Of a DNA stretch of 64,000 nucleotides, positions 22,345-33,702 are shown piece by piece. The notes under the pieces were generated by a model. The model saw nothing but the letters and a program-made list of their open reading frames with translations, made no database searches and was not told where the DNA came from. The position numbers were made by a program, and so were the translations under genes. Every line of letters begins with the position of its first letter. The stretch's first letter is position 1. The DNA is from Adiantum capillus-veneris (taxonomy: Eukaryota > Streptophyta > Polypodiopsida > Polypodiales > Pteridaceae). The stretch covers positions 94,833,342 to 94,897,341 of the forward strand of contig CM043953.1 of assembly GCA_014529385.2 (NCBI GenBank), in the 5' to 3' direction.

Positions 22345-23400
22345 ATGGATTCCTCCAGCTCAGACGTGCAGCGTGACGACGCGCTAGGTAATATCCAAAT
22401 TCCATTCACGCATGCTCTTTACACATGGATTACAGTTTCGACCAGCGTGTTACAACTCTGGAAAATGCGAATGTTGAGACGAACCTTCGCTTGGCCTCTC
22501 TCGAAGGGGTCGTGCAGGGGCTCAGTTCCTGACATTCTACTCTCGAAAATATGGCTCAGTCGACGACTGCGCGTATTTCCGAGGGCGAAACCCATCTCCA
22601 GTAATTGCGGATGCAGATTGCTGCTTTTGGGCGTTCGCGCAAGGTGGTCCGATTGCCATGATTCCGTACAAAACTACGAATTTCTCAGGCGAAGAGGAGT
22701 GTACGGAACTGGCCGTAAATAACTGGCTGCACCAGTGGACCACATACTTCGATCTCCATGGGGAGCATGATGAATGGAGGATTCAGACGATTCCTCTCTA
22801 TCTTCACAATAAGGCGCTTACCTGGTGGCGCGACAAGCCTACGACGTGGGCTGATTTTTGTGTGAAATTCAAGAGGGATTTCGCTAAAATGAACCCTTTG
22901 AAAGCTTATGCTAAACTCCAGAGTCTTTCGATGAAAACTCTGTCTTTTGATAAATATACGACGACTTTCAAAGAGGCGCTCACCTTCTGCAAGGTGGATT
23001 CTACGCACGCTATGTACATGTATCTACTGGAATTGCATGAGGACTACGGTTAGGCCTTAATTAAGGACAAAGCCCCGATTGATGTCGAGGATGCAGTGGC
23101 AAAGTCCAGGACGTTCCATTTAATAAATGGAGCGAATTATGAGAAGAAAAGAACTGCAGACCATCAATCCGGTGAGGGTGCTTCGAGGAAGCGACCCCGA
23201 TTCCAGCATAAGTCCAAATCACCGCCAATATCTTCTCAGGAGAAGAAGAAAGCCATAAATGCTTCAGTTGTTGCTGATGCAGTGAAGAAGGGGGCTTGCT
23301 TCGGATGTGGCCAGACGGGTCACCAAATCAAGGATTCCCCCAAGAAGAAGAAGACACAGAAACCGCAAGGTCGTCCTTCGGTTGAGATTCACGAGATCTC
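22345..23400 (+). pseudogene. Chromovirus gag
   Basis: The probable start is ATG 22345 ('MDSSSSDVQRDDAL'). A coiled-coil-like segment follows, then a capsid region in another frame from 22658 ('NNWLHQWTTYFDLHG', 'ALTWWRDKPTTWADF'). The zinc knuckle at 23297-23338 reads 'CFGCGQTGHQIKDS', the fourth ligand being Ser instead of Cys. A TAG at 23051 interrupts an otherwise continuous frame that runs on into protease. Gag packages the element RNA into a virus-like particle. Lesions seen: a frame change before 22658, the TAG, and the altered knuckle. Confidence 0.85.
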
Positions 23401-25474
23401 AGGTAACTCTGATGTTGTTCAAGTTGAGCTCCATCATTTAGCGCACAGTTCATGCACTAATTGTACTTTTAGCACCAAAGTGTTTGATAAGCACGATCTT
23501 CTCCGTTTCCCCGCGAAGATCAATGGTCACGACGTGACCGTACTCCTTGATAATGGAGGCTCACACAATTTTGTGGATACAAAATTGGTGTAGAAACTGA
23601 GCCTGCGGACGCGGGACAGTGACCATGAGTATCGCGTGAAGATGGCTCGTGGCGTGGATACGGATGTATGGAATCGGATGGTTCCAGACTTGTCGCTCGA
23701 GCTAGCGGATTACAAAGAGAACCTGGATTTCCACATCATGCGCCTGGACAGAGTAGATGTTATTTTAGGGATTCCATGGTTTTATGATAAACAAGACTCA
23801 TTGTATATAGACTATGTTCATCACTCTCTTGTTTTTGTTAAGCAGAACATGTCTCATGTATCTGTGTCGCTTTGTAATCAGAAGTCTGTAAATAATGGTT
23901 TTGCAATACCAGTTGTTACTGCTTTGGAAATGTATAAAGAAATAAAGTCTTCTGACGTTGACTTTTATCAATGTGTACCATCTGCTTGGTTTGATTCATT
24001 AGTGCTTGGTACTTCTGTCACTGAATTTCGTAAAAATGTTTCACGTTCTTTTGTTGAACTTAGGGATTCCGACGAATCCAACCTTATCCGAGAAATCATG
24101 ACTGATTTCAAGGATGTTTTTTCTGATGATCTACCTCCTGGCTTGCTGCCTTCGAGAGGAGTAGATCATGGCATTGAGTTGGTGGCTGGTAGTCAACCCT
24201 TCTGAAAGCAACCCTATCGGTTTAGTAAAACCGAGGAGGACGAGATTCAGCGAGAGCCGAAGGATTATCTCGACAGGGGTTTTGTTCGGCCTAGCAAATC
24301 CCTGTGGGGAGCGCCAGTGCTACTTTCTCGAAAGAAGGATAACACTATGCGCTTCTGCGTGGATTACAAGGGGTTGAATAAGCTCACTGTCAAGAACAAG
24401 TATCCGCTCCCACGCATGGACAATCTGATAGATCGGCTCGATGGAGCGTTGTATTTTAGGAAGATAGACTTGCGATCAGGCTATCATCAGATACGGATCA
24501 AACTGGAAGATATTCCTAAGACAGGCTTCCATACGCGTTATGGTCACTTCGAGTTTTTGGTCTCGCCTTTTGGTTTGACCAATGCTCTACCTACGTTTCA
24601 GCAGATGATGAATGATTTGCTGAGACCATTTTTAGGCAACTTCGTTGTTGTATTTCTGGATGACATCTTGATCTACAGCCGAGGTTTGTCTGAGCACCTA
24701 GTGCATATACGTACTGTTCTCGAAGTACTGAGAACTGAGAAGCTTTACGCTAAGGCTTCTAAGTGTGAATTCTTTAAGAAAGAGCTTTTGTACTTGGGTC
24801 ACATCATTACTCGCGATGGGATTTGCGTCGACCTTGAAAAACTGGATAAAGTGCGAAATTGGCCATTCTGAAGAATGTACGCCAAGTAAAGTCTTTTTTA
24901 GGCTTTACTGGATTCTTTCGCAAGTTTATCAAGGATTACTCTAAAGTTGCTGCTCCGCTTACGCAACTATTAAAAGGAGGGGTGAAAGGGCCAAAGACTT
25001 CGGGCCCTCATCGTAAGGTAATCCCCCTGTTGTCTGGAATGAGCGTCTCGACGAGAGCTTTCGAACACTCAAGCACTTGGTGACTACTGCGCCAATATTG
25101 CACATTGTGGATCCTAGCAAACCGTTTGTGGTTGAAACGGATGCTAGTGATTATGCTATTGGTGCGGCATTATACCAGGATGGACGTCCTGTTGCGTTTG
25201 AAAGTAAGAAGCTTTCTAACGCTGAGATGCGTTATCCAACGAATGAGAAGGAGCTTTACGCCGTAAGGAAATGGCGGCACTACTTGTATGGCTCTACGTT
25301 TGTTGCATGGACAGATCACCACTACCTACGCTATATCTATGATCAGGGTGATCTCAGAGGCCGGAAGGCTAGATGGGTTGAGCTTATGCAAGAGTTGACT
25401 TTGAGATCCGTTATAGAAAAGGATCCAGTAATCGGGTTGCCGATGCGCTGAGCAGGATTCTTGAGGTTAATGCC
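23401..25474 (+). pseudogene. Chromovirus pol: protease, reverse transcriptase, RNase H
   Basis: Same frame as gag. The protease site near 23545 reads 'LLDNGGSHNF', where D-S/T-G is usual. TAG at 23591 and TGA at 24203 interrupt the frame. Reverse transcriptase motifs are '[14 protein letters not shown]', '[13 protein letters not shown]', '[13 protein letters not shown]' and the intact catalytic '[12 protein letters not shown]' near 24650-24676. A one-base loss near 24866 and another frame change between 24960 and 25034 lead into RNase H ('FVVETDASDYAIGAALYQ', 'NEKELYAV', 'WTDHHYLRYI'). A further shift lies near 25420. The order protease-RT-RNase H-integrase is that of Ty3/gypsy. Confidence 0.93.
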
Positions 25475-27003
25475 TTGTCTATGGCTGAAATCTCGATGGA
25501 TTTCTATCTCTCTCTCCGAGGGCTATGTCGTTCCGATGGCCATTTTGGCAGGATATGGAACGAGGTCGAAGCGGGGCATGACTCGCATACAAGCTTTGGT
25601 GGTCCGGAGACCCAAGTGAGTCGTGCTGGAGAGACGAGAGCGACAATATTCCATTAGAGGGACTATTTTTCAGAAATGGTATAGTCTGCGTGCCGGAAAT
25701 CGATGAGATTCGACAAAGGATTTTCTGCAAATGCCACGATGTTCCGAGCGCTGGGCACCCAGGCATCCAAATAACTTTGGCTTTGGTCAAGCGATATTTC
25801 TATTGGCCAAGGATGCGCTCTTACATTGAGAGCTATGTGAAGAGATGCGCTCAGTGTCAAGTCAATAAGGCAGAGCGCCTTAGAAAAGCTGGCCTGCTAC
25901 ATCCATTGGAAATCCCAGATGCCAAGTGCCAGAGGATTTCCATGGACTTCATCGTTGGTTTGCCAAATACTAGTGGGGGCAATGACGCTATTTGGGTTGT
26001 GGTCGATAGACTCTCAAAAATGGCGAAGTTTATACCAACGAAGTCGATAGTAAAAAGCCATGAGTTGGCGGTTTTATTTGTCGATCAGTTTTATAAGCTG
26101 TATGGTCTGCCAGAGGATATCGTCAGTGATCGAGATACTAAGTTCATTGGCCGATTTTGGAGAGATGTGTTTGCTCATCTTCAGACGAAGTTGAGTATGT
26201 CGTCTTCTAGCCATCCTGAGTCCGACGGACAAACTGAGAGGATGAATTAAACGTTAGAGGACATGTTGAGAGCCTATGTCTCTCACAGGCAGTCTGATTG
26301 GGAAAGGTATCTTCCACAATTAGAATTTGCCTATAACAGTAGCAAGCATTCTGCTATTGGATTTAGCCCGTTCATGCTGATGTATGGATTTGAGCCTAAA
26401 CCCCCAATTGCTATTGGCTTAGAGAAAGTCAAGGAATGCCAAGCTCGTGATTTCCTGTATGACATGCAAGAAATGCTCGAATTGGCTAAGGATAGTATAA
26501 GAACGGCTCGTAATTATGTCACTACTTATGCTAATCAAAAGAAATCTCTAAGGATTTTAGATGTGGGACAATGGGTCTATCTGAAGATACCCAAGGATTC
26601 CAAAACTATGCGAACAAGAAAGCATTATAAGCTTTCAGCTAGCTATTGTGGTCCGTTCTTGATCACAAAGAAAATTGGCCCAGTTGCCTACCAACTTGCT
26701 CTTCCTTCGGATGTTAGTGTACATCCAGTGTTTCATGTCAGCCACCTTAAAGTGAAATTGGGCGAAGCCGACGTTGTTGTGCCTATTGAGGAAAATGTAT
26801 GGCAAGATATGCAAACTGAGTATATTCCTCGAGAACGAGAAGCAGTTTTAAATCATCATATCCGTCATTCGCGCCACCAGGCTTATGACGAGTACTTAAT
26901 TAAATGGAAGGGTCAATCTGAAAGGTTTGCTACTTGGGAACCTGTTAGAGCTTTGAAGGCTCAGTATCCCCACTTCATTGATGAGGACATCAAGGGTTCT
27001 TAA
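25475..27003 (+). pseudogene. Chromovirus pol: integrase with C-terminal chromodomain
   Basis: From 25690 one frame runs to 27003 with a single TAA at 26248. It contains the H-H-C-C zinc-binding region ('GHPGIQ' ... 'RCAQCQ'). The catalytic triad regions are 'SMDFIVGLP', 'VSDRDTKFIGRFW' and 'SDGQTERMN'. The capsid-distal end contains 'HPVFHVSHLK' and a chromodomain ('DEYLIKWKGQSERFATWEPV'), which places the element among chromoviruses. In that group the chromodomain guides integration to particular chromatin. The stretch 25475-25690 is the connection from RNase H and has one frame change. This is the best-preserved part of the element. Confidence 0.93.
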
Positions 27004-27014
27004 GGGGGGAAGTA
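27001..27014 (+). other. Chromovirus polypurine tract
   Basis: 'taaggggggaagta' overlaps the integrase stop codon and ends at the LTR start, the usual position of the plus-strand primer. Confidence 0.88.
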
Positions 27015-27397
27015 TGTTATGTCCCACTCACAGGAGAGGGGATCTAGCCCAGATGCCGTCGGGATGGGCGTCCAGTGTCCGTGCGGACGTAGTGGGAACC
27101 TGGCCAGTGTGGCCGCCATTATTATAAAAGGGAGGCCAAGGCCTCATTTACAGTTATCGACCCCCACTGGCAAAGTGCCAGTGGTTAGCCCGCGAAGGTA
27201 GGAGTGCACGAGGTCACCTTGAGGAGGTGAGGCCGGGTGGTATGGGACGCTCGGTCTTACAGGTGCACACCTACGTCCTCGGACGCTGGCCCCAGCACGG
27301 GGGAGCTTCCGGATGGCGGCTATGGTCAGGTGGTTTGTCCGGCGCGTATCTGTAGGTGGTCTGTGTAGCCGGGAGATCCATCTCCTTGTTCGTTTCA
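27015..27397 (+). repeat. Chromovirus 3' LTR, full length
   Basis: It runs from 'TGTTATGTCCCACTC' to 'TTGTTCGTTTCA'. It is the intact version of the LTR (383 bp), including the 100 bp missing from the 5' copy. Outside that block the two LTRs differ at scattered positions, so the insertion is not recent. Confidence 0.93.
27123..27130 (+). promoter_or_regulatory. TATA box in the 3' LTR
   Basis: 'TATAAAAG' lies in the middle of the LTR with GC-rich sequence on either side, the expected place of the U3 core promoter. The matching sequence is deleted from the 5' LTR. In this position it would direct transcription into the flanking LINE-B sequence. Confidence 0.65.
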
Positions 27398-27402
27398 CCC
27401 CC
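27398..27402. repeat. Target-site duplication CCCCC, right copy
   Basis: Matches the five bases before the 5' LTR. LINE-B sequence resumes directly after it on the minus strand. Confidence 0.75.
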
Positions 27403-30130
27403 CAAGTGTACTGCCTTGTTGTGGAAAGAGCTGGCATCAAACGAAGGACAGAAAGCCAAACCTGCTGTGCCATAGGAGAGTCCCATGGACAATGACGCTG
27501 ACTCTCCACAAGATGGCCACAAGCTGCACATGCTGCCGAGAGACCACTATGTACAAGCCAGCTCCCCAGTGCTGTAGTTCTATGTGCAACCAGCCACTGG
27601 AACAAAGTGACTTGCTGCGGCTGTCTGGCGTTCCACAACCTTGCCCAAAAAGCTGACAAGAACTCAGTTGTGCGACCTCCTGCCAATGAGGTGCTGCAAC
27701 AGGACCGGCCTCTCTCCGTGCTGCCAGTATGTGACGTCCCAGTCGAACAGTGTACTGAAAGAAAGGGACGCCTGGATGGTCAGCTGAGACGAAAGGGTCC
27801 CTCCAACACACTCTCAAGGATCCCACTGCGCTCGTGTCAGTGGACAGCTCTCCCAAGCCCATAGCGTCCAGTGGCTAGTCTCAAAACTTGCTGGGTCAGG
27901 ATCTATGACACATGTCCTCCCACAGATGCCCACAACTCGGATCCTTTGAAAACAGGACTCTGCCACCTGTAGGGCCTCTACTGAAACTCGGTGTAAACGA
28001 CCCTCACCCTATAGCTTGAAAAACAGGGAGGGTACAGTCTTTGAGCAAGCCCGAACTGCGATGAGGGCCTCTAGTTGCTTTAAGGCCCCCATCCATCTCG
28101 GCGTTGCTGATTCAAAAGGTGTGAGCCACTCAGCTGGTGCCTCTGTGATGTCCTGACACATGCTCTGCACCCCTCTCATGCTCTGTAGCTGGATGCTCTG
28201 AAGCTCCTCTGACAAGCCTGAGAATTGTAGCCAGTCACCTAAAGTGCGTGCTGGATCCTTTGCCATGGGATCCCAAGAAACATGAGGCCTACTACCAACC
28301 AAGGGGCCTTTCTGAGTGCTAACCATGGGGTTCCAAACAAGGGGCTGTCTCAGGCGCTCCTCCGTGCAAGTAGGCTGGTGCTGCTCTAGGCTCTCCGCAG
28401 CTGCTCCCAGGAGCGGAGCAGACTCATAGCAAAACGGTCCTCCAGTCTCCTGCTCAGGCCAACTCTGCGCATCTTTGTGAAAATCCATCTGGTCGAAGGT
28501 CTCCAAGGGCCTCCAGCCTGAGGCACTCTAGCACTACTAAGTTGCTGAAGCAAAAACTTCTTCCAGGGATCCTCCCCTGGAAGCAATCCTCTGACAACAA
28601 ACTTTCCAAGAAGGGCTTTGCTCTGCTGTGTTGGGTCTATGATCCCCAACCTCCCCTGAGAACAAGGTAGAGTGATGACGTGCCAGGCCACTTTGGCCCG
28701 GGCTATCTGAGTGTTGCGCCCTGACCAAAAGAAATTCCTGATCAGCCTCTCTACCTGGCTGATGCAGGAACTCGAAAAGATCGAACAAGATGTGATATAC
28801 CGCATAGTAGCCAACAACACCTGGTTGGCCACTATAACTCTACCTGCCAGAGAAAGCCGTGCGGAGCTTCCTTTTGATGGACAGGAGGAGGGGAGCAATC
28901 TGCTGCTCAAGAGACAAGTCCGAGCCAACCTGAGCAGCCCAAGTATCCAACTGCAGTGCCTGCGGGAATCCATCTGAAACCCTCACCTGACAGCCAATCA
29001 GGCGTAGGAACACTACCAACCGAGAAAGCCACTGTCTTTCTCCAGTTAATCAGTGCGCCTGATGCACAACAAAAAGTCTCAAGAGCTTGCTCACACCTGT
29101 GAAGGTTGGCCTCCTGGCCCTCCAAATACAAAGCCGAGTCGTCTGCAAACTCAGCATCCAGTAGCTCGTCGCCTCGAATAGGGAGTGCTAGGCCACGTAA
29201 ACCAACTTGATGTAAAACCAAAAATCTGCTCATCGCCTCAGCATAGAACAGAAAGAGGAAAGGGGCAAGAGGGCAGCTCTATATGACCGAACGTGTGAGC
29301 ATTAAACAATCACCTCTACCACCGGCAAAAAGTACCTGACTGTGTGCTCGTCTGTAAAGAGCTGACACACCTCTGATCCAGGCATTTGAGAAGCCCATCC
29401 TGCGTAGAGTGCCCTCCAAAAAGTCCCAGTCAACTCTATCGTAGGCCTTCTCAAATGGAGAAGAAGTATCACCAGATCCTCACCACAGAGGCGGGTGAGG
29501 GCAGATGCCTCCCAAAAAGTAAAGATGTTGTCAAGGATACTACGCTTGTCTGGGTCCCATGTATAATGCTCTCTAGAAGTGGTTGAATCCTCAAACTTAG
29601 AGCCTTGGCAGGAATTTTGTAGGCTGAGTTGAGATGGTGATGGGCCGCCATTGTGGAATCTCATCCAAGGAGCCACCCTCCTTGGGAATGAGGTAAATCG
29701 GGCCCTCACTCATGTTGTCAGGCATCTCTCCTGTGTGTAGGATGTACTGAAAAGCGTTGCAGAGATGTGAGCCAAGCAAGTCCCAGTACTCTAAGAAAAA
29801 GTTGGGAGTCAAACCATCCTCACCTGGACAGCTACCATGGGGAAGTGCTTTGTGGGCCGCGTGGAGATCCTCTAACTGAAGAGGCAGCTCAAGTCTCTGG
29901 CACATCTCCTCAGTCACAAGACAAGGCATCTGTGCCCAAACACTGAGGCTCTGCTGACATTAGGTCACAGTAAAAGTCAGTAGCAACTGCACGCATGTCC
30001 TTTGGCTCTGAAGACTCCTGAAGAAATAGCCGACTAAGCTGCGCAAGTCCACAGGCCACTTTGTCGGCGAGAGAGCAAGTCGGATGGTGGTTCTGTGGGG
30101 TCGCGCGAGGGGGTTGTAGTGGAGTTCCTT
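27403..30130 (-). pseudogene. LINE family B, 5' part: reverse transcriptase to zf-RVT region
   Basis: Minus-strand pieces in order. 29929-29597 holds the RT N terminus ('PHGSCPGEDGLTPNFFLEYW', 'IYLIPKEGG', 'WRPITIS'). Near 29260 'CPLAPFLFLFYAEAMSRF' lies after a stop. 29233-28907 contains the catalytic 'DAEFADDSALYLEG' with FADD at 29138-29149. 28973-28386 holds the thumb region ('SNQVLL'-like, 'LERLIRNFFWSGRNTQIAR'). 27686-27403 is a zf-RVT-like segment ('FWARLWNARQPQQVTLFQW', 'CAACGHLVESQRHC'). Stops and frame changes separate the pieces. This is the ordinary plant L1-type arrangement. The chromovirus split it at 27398. No endonuclease was recognised, so the 5' end may be truncated near 30130. 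Confidence 0.85.
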
Positions 30131-30556
30131 TGTGGCGGAGCAGAATCCTCCATCTGTGTCTGCTACTACGATGACGACCGAGGAAGAGCATGACAAGTCG
30201 AGGATGAAAGGCGGCACCCTTGCACCCTTGCCTTGAGCTAACAAGGGGTAAAGGGTAGAGGATGAGGAGGCGGGGGGGGATGGGTGGTTCAGCTTGTGGG
30301 ATGGAGAGCAGCGGCAATGGAGGGCTGGGAGCAAAGGCAGCTGGTGGCAGGAGGCAGCGAGCGTGTGTGGTGGGAGGCAGCAGGGCAGCGCGCTGGAGAT
30401 GGGGAGGGGGCAGCGAACGCAGGAGGAGGGGGTGAGGGTGCAGGTGATGGTGAGCGAAGGGGGCGAGGTAGAGCAACAGCAGCAGCAGCGAGCCTGTTCA
30501 CCTTTTGTCTGTATTTGCACTTGCAAGACTTGGTCTTGTGGTCAAATTTGTGGATG
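30131..30556. other. GC-rich, purine-biased stretch, possible LINE-B 5' region
   Basis: The plus strand is strongly G-rich ('aggaggcggggggggatggg'), and both strands carry long frames dominated by Pro, Ser, Cys or Gly. The frames lack domains and look like composition artefacts. It may be the 5' untranslated region of LINE-B or its insertion target. Confidence 0.35.
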
Positions 30557-30712
30557 ACCACCTGCTGTTTTTTTTGGATGGCTACTTCAGCCACCTGCTA
30601 TTGCTAGGTTTCCAAATCAGCATCTGCTATTTTTGGATTGCTAAATTAGCCATCTGCTATTTTTGGGTTGCCACATCAACCACCTGCTATTCCTGGTCAG
30701 CAATTTGTGACA
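30557..30712. repeat. Minisatellite of about 30 bp, five units
   Basis: Units begin 'ccacctgctgttttttttgg', 'ccacctgctattgctaggt', 'gcatctgctatttttggatt', 'ccatctgctatttttgggtt' and 'ccacctgctattcctggtca'. Spacing is 30-32 bp. A similar 'gccacctgctattttttttt' lies at 17523, exactly at the other end of LINE-B. The repeat may therefore be the LINE-B target. Confidence 0.82.
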
Positions 30713-33702
30713 TTCCCTCTGCTTAAATGAAGACTAACCTCCTCGATTACACCCGTAGAAACAACAAAAGGATGTGTAGCTACTGCTATCAAGCATTCAT
30801 GCACATCAACATGGCATTCACCATAAAACATTCATCAACACATGTACTGGTTCAATATTTCACATTGAACTTTACGTGCTAGTCAAACATTTCACATTGG
30901 ACTTCGCATCCTGATCCAACATTTCACAATAGACTCATCAGAGGTCAGTCATTAGCCATCACCACTAAGTAGCTGAAGACAAGTTATTCGAAGTACAAAG
31001 ACAACAACTTGTAAGGGTAAACAGTCAAGGAGAGCCCCTTCAAATTCGAGGCAACTGATTTATTGAAAATCTGGGGGAAAATCCCCTCTTAATGTGGGTG
31101 AAGAGTCCCTCGGTAACTGTTCTACGACAGGGCCCTCTGAAAAAGTACAAAGAGAAAAATCAGACATTGTTGACTACCTCAAGGATTTTCTGCCTCTCAG
31201 ATGAGCAAAGCTGATGCACCAAGAGTTTTGAATTAACAAACTTTGGAGAAAAACACGTGGTATTGGAGAGCTCATTGATGCCAAGAACTCGCGCCCAGCC
31301 AAACAAATTTAACGCTTTTCGAACCCAGCACCTTAAAAAATATATCCGCTACCAAAATCCCCAGAAAGTGCTCTCTGATGACACAACCCAAAAGAACCTT
31401 AAACGCCCTGAAACAAACATCAGCCTATTCACACTTTTGCAACCACAAGCACTTGCACACTGATATAAGAAAGGGTTGATTAAAGGGTGCGTAAGGACAA
31501 AAATGTTTACCCAGAAAATTCTGAGCACTGATATACCCTAGTATGTAGAGAGACCTCTCTTGAATGATTTTGTTGCAGGTTTAAAGTGAGATTTCTTCTC
31601 TCTTTGTTGAAGATCTGGAAGTTCAACGAGTTCATTTGTGTTGACATTGAGATGTTTTTGTTTATGCAGAGGGTGCGTCCAAAATTTCGAATCCTCCAAG
31701 CAATGGCCGATAAAGAGTGAGATGTGAGCCATTGTTATGTGCTATCTTCCCAAAGTGAGCATTTCAATTTCAAATATGGAGTTATGGTTCTAAGTTTACA
31801 TTCCAGACTTTTATAGTTGATGTGATGGTGCTTTGTTGGCTTGTGTCAGACACAAACATCACAAGGTCGTCCTTTTTTCACTAAAGGAACCATATGTCTT
31901 TGAAGCTCTTTATAAGAGCAATCTCTTTGATTTGATGAAGAGTTGTCAGGGTGTATTCCTGAGTATATCAACAGTTTGGAAGCTCTAGTTTGCCTCTTGT
32001 AGGGGCAAGACTCGATATCTTTTCCTAGTTTTGAGCTTCCAGGTGGGCTGTGCATATGTCCAAAGCATTGAGTAAGATAAGTAACACACAAAATCCCCTC
32101 AACCCGACACCATTGGATTTACCTGAAGAAAAGCTGTGAGTGTATTATTTTCACATTAATGAGGGACAAATCGTTTCTCTTTATAGAAATATCTCTAGCA
32201 GTCAATCATCAAAACAAGTTCGAACTAATTGAATAGTCACATTGCTAATGACTTCAATTCTTTCCCCATTTGTGCAACAAAATGAAAGGATTGTGACATA
32301 TTTCTCCAAGGAGGTGATCCATAGTGGTTTTCCAAAGAAGACATTTGTGCGTCCACCAATGCAAATTGTTACTCCTACTGATAGATAGTTGCTTGTAGTA
32401 TCTTAGAAGACTTTGGTCCCCTCTACCAACATATTGAGGAATTTTGAGAGGTCCTGGATGTTGGAGGGAATTTGCATAGGAGATCATGATGATACATGTA
32501 ACCATCCACTAGAAGCTCCACATTATTGTGCGACCTTGCTTCCGTGGCTTGTGGTTAGTTGATCCTTTTCCTTTGGATGGGAAAAAATCCTTTGAAAAAT
32601 GTATTACCACTCTTGTGTAACATGGTGATCGAGTTTTCCTTTGGATAGGTCAAGATCTTGAGAAGAATGTATATCCAGACTTCTGGAACATGGTGATCCA
32701 GGTTCATAATCTTTGGAAGTCCCATGGCGGTGGAAGGAGAATTGGATAGTGGTGGAGGGGAGGGGAGGGGAGGGGAGGGGAAATAGATGGGGAAGGTGAG
32801 GGGAGATGTAGATGGTGAAGAAGCGAAGTAGGAGAATTTTTATGGGGAGAAATGAAAAAATGCATCTTTCAACGAGTAAAATTTTTAGCATTAAATTATA
32901 TTTTGATCTGTGCGCGCGTGCGTGTAGAGCTAGCTAGCTCGCTTCTTCCTCCGCTCTTCTTGCGTCAATGTATCTTGATCTTTTTGAGCTTCTTGTCAAG
33001 CCCGATATCATCTTCGTCATCTTCATCCGAGTCAGCTTCTTCCACTTTCTTCTTTTTGGCTGCTAGCTTTGTCAGCCATTCTTCCCTCAGCCACTGAGCT
33101 TTCTCCATAAATCTTTGGACTCGTGTTTTTGGGATTTGCTCAGCCGGTTGGGATGTCTTACGTATTACAGGAACTGTGTGTTGGTGTGAGGTCTGCGCGC
33201 CACTGTGCGCGCGCGTCTTCGCCTGCATTAACCTCATCGGCCCCTCGCGTTGCTGCGGGGGCTCTGATCTCGTGCAGGCTGCTCGTGTCGCCTGCATCTG
33301 TGGTTGGTTGCAGGCCTTCGTTCGTTTTGGGGTTGCCTTCCTTGTATAGCTTTGTGTGAGTGAGGGTCCTACCGGGTGTGTGTGTGTGTGTGTGTGCGCG
33401 TGTGAGAGTGTACCCTCTGCAAATTTTCAGCGCTACATTGTACAAGTTTCGATTGAGCACTGTACAACGTTTTCTGTTTTGTTTACCTTAGAATTTTCAG
33501 TGCAGCAGTTTGCGTCAGCGTCTTCCTTTTGTACATCGTTGGTTTAGGACTGAGTGTGAAAGTTCGAGTCCTTTTGGTAGTGTTTTGCTGCCTTCGTTTC
33601 TTCAAGGTTCTCTTTAAGGTCTCATGGGATAGTTTACTACCACTTTAAAATACTCTTCTTCTTCGACATATTTTCTTTGAAGGGAGTGGTGCTCTATTTG
33701 TT
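30713..33702. other. No gene recognised
   Basis: About 3 kb of unassigned sequence. It holds a (GGGGA)n tract at about 32756-32781 and a (GT)n tract at 33375-33402. One minus-strand frame, 33297-32965, ends in a basic and acidic low-complexity tail ('AAKKKKVEEADSDEDDEDD'). I do not recognise it and found no splice signals or partner exons. The frames around 31538-32505 (minus) match nothing I know. Confidence 0.4.

Noticed and set aside
22127-22387. Frame of 86 codons at the end of the chromovirus leader
   Set aside because: It overlaps the gag start in another frame and shows no conserved motif.
29910-30607. Two 188-codon minus-strand frames and 87-107-codon plus-strand frames
   Set aside because: They lie in GC-rich, low-complexity DNA with no domain. 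Part of the first simply overlaps LINE-B coding in another frame.
32965-33297. Minus-strand frame with a Lys-rich then acidic tail, considered as the last exon of a host gene
   Set aside because: No partner exons, splice signals or recognisable domain could be found, so it is only mentioned in the unassigned stretch.
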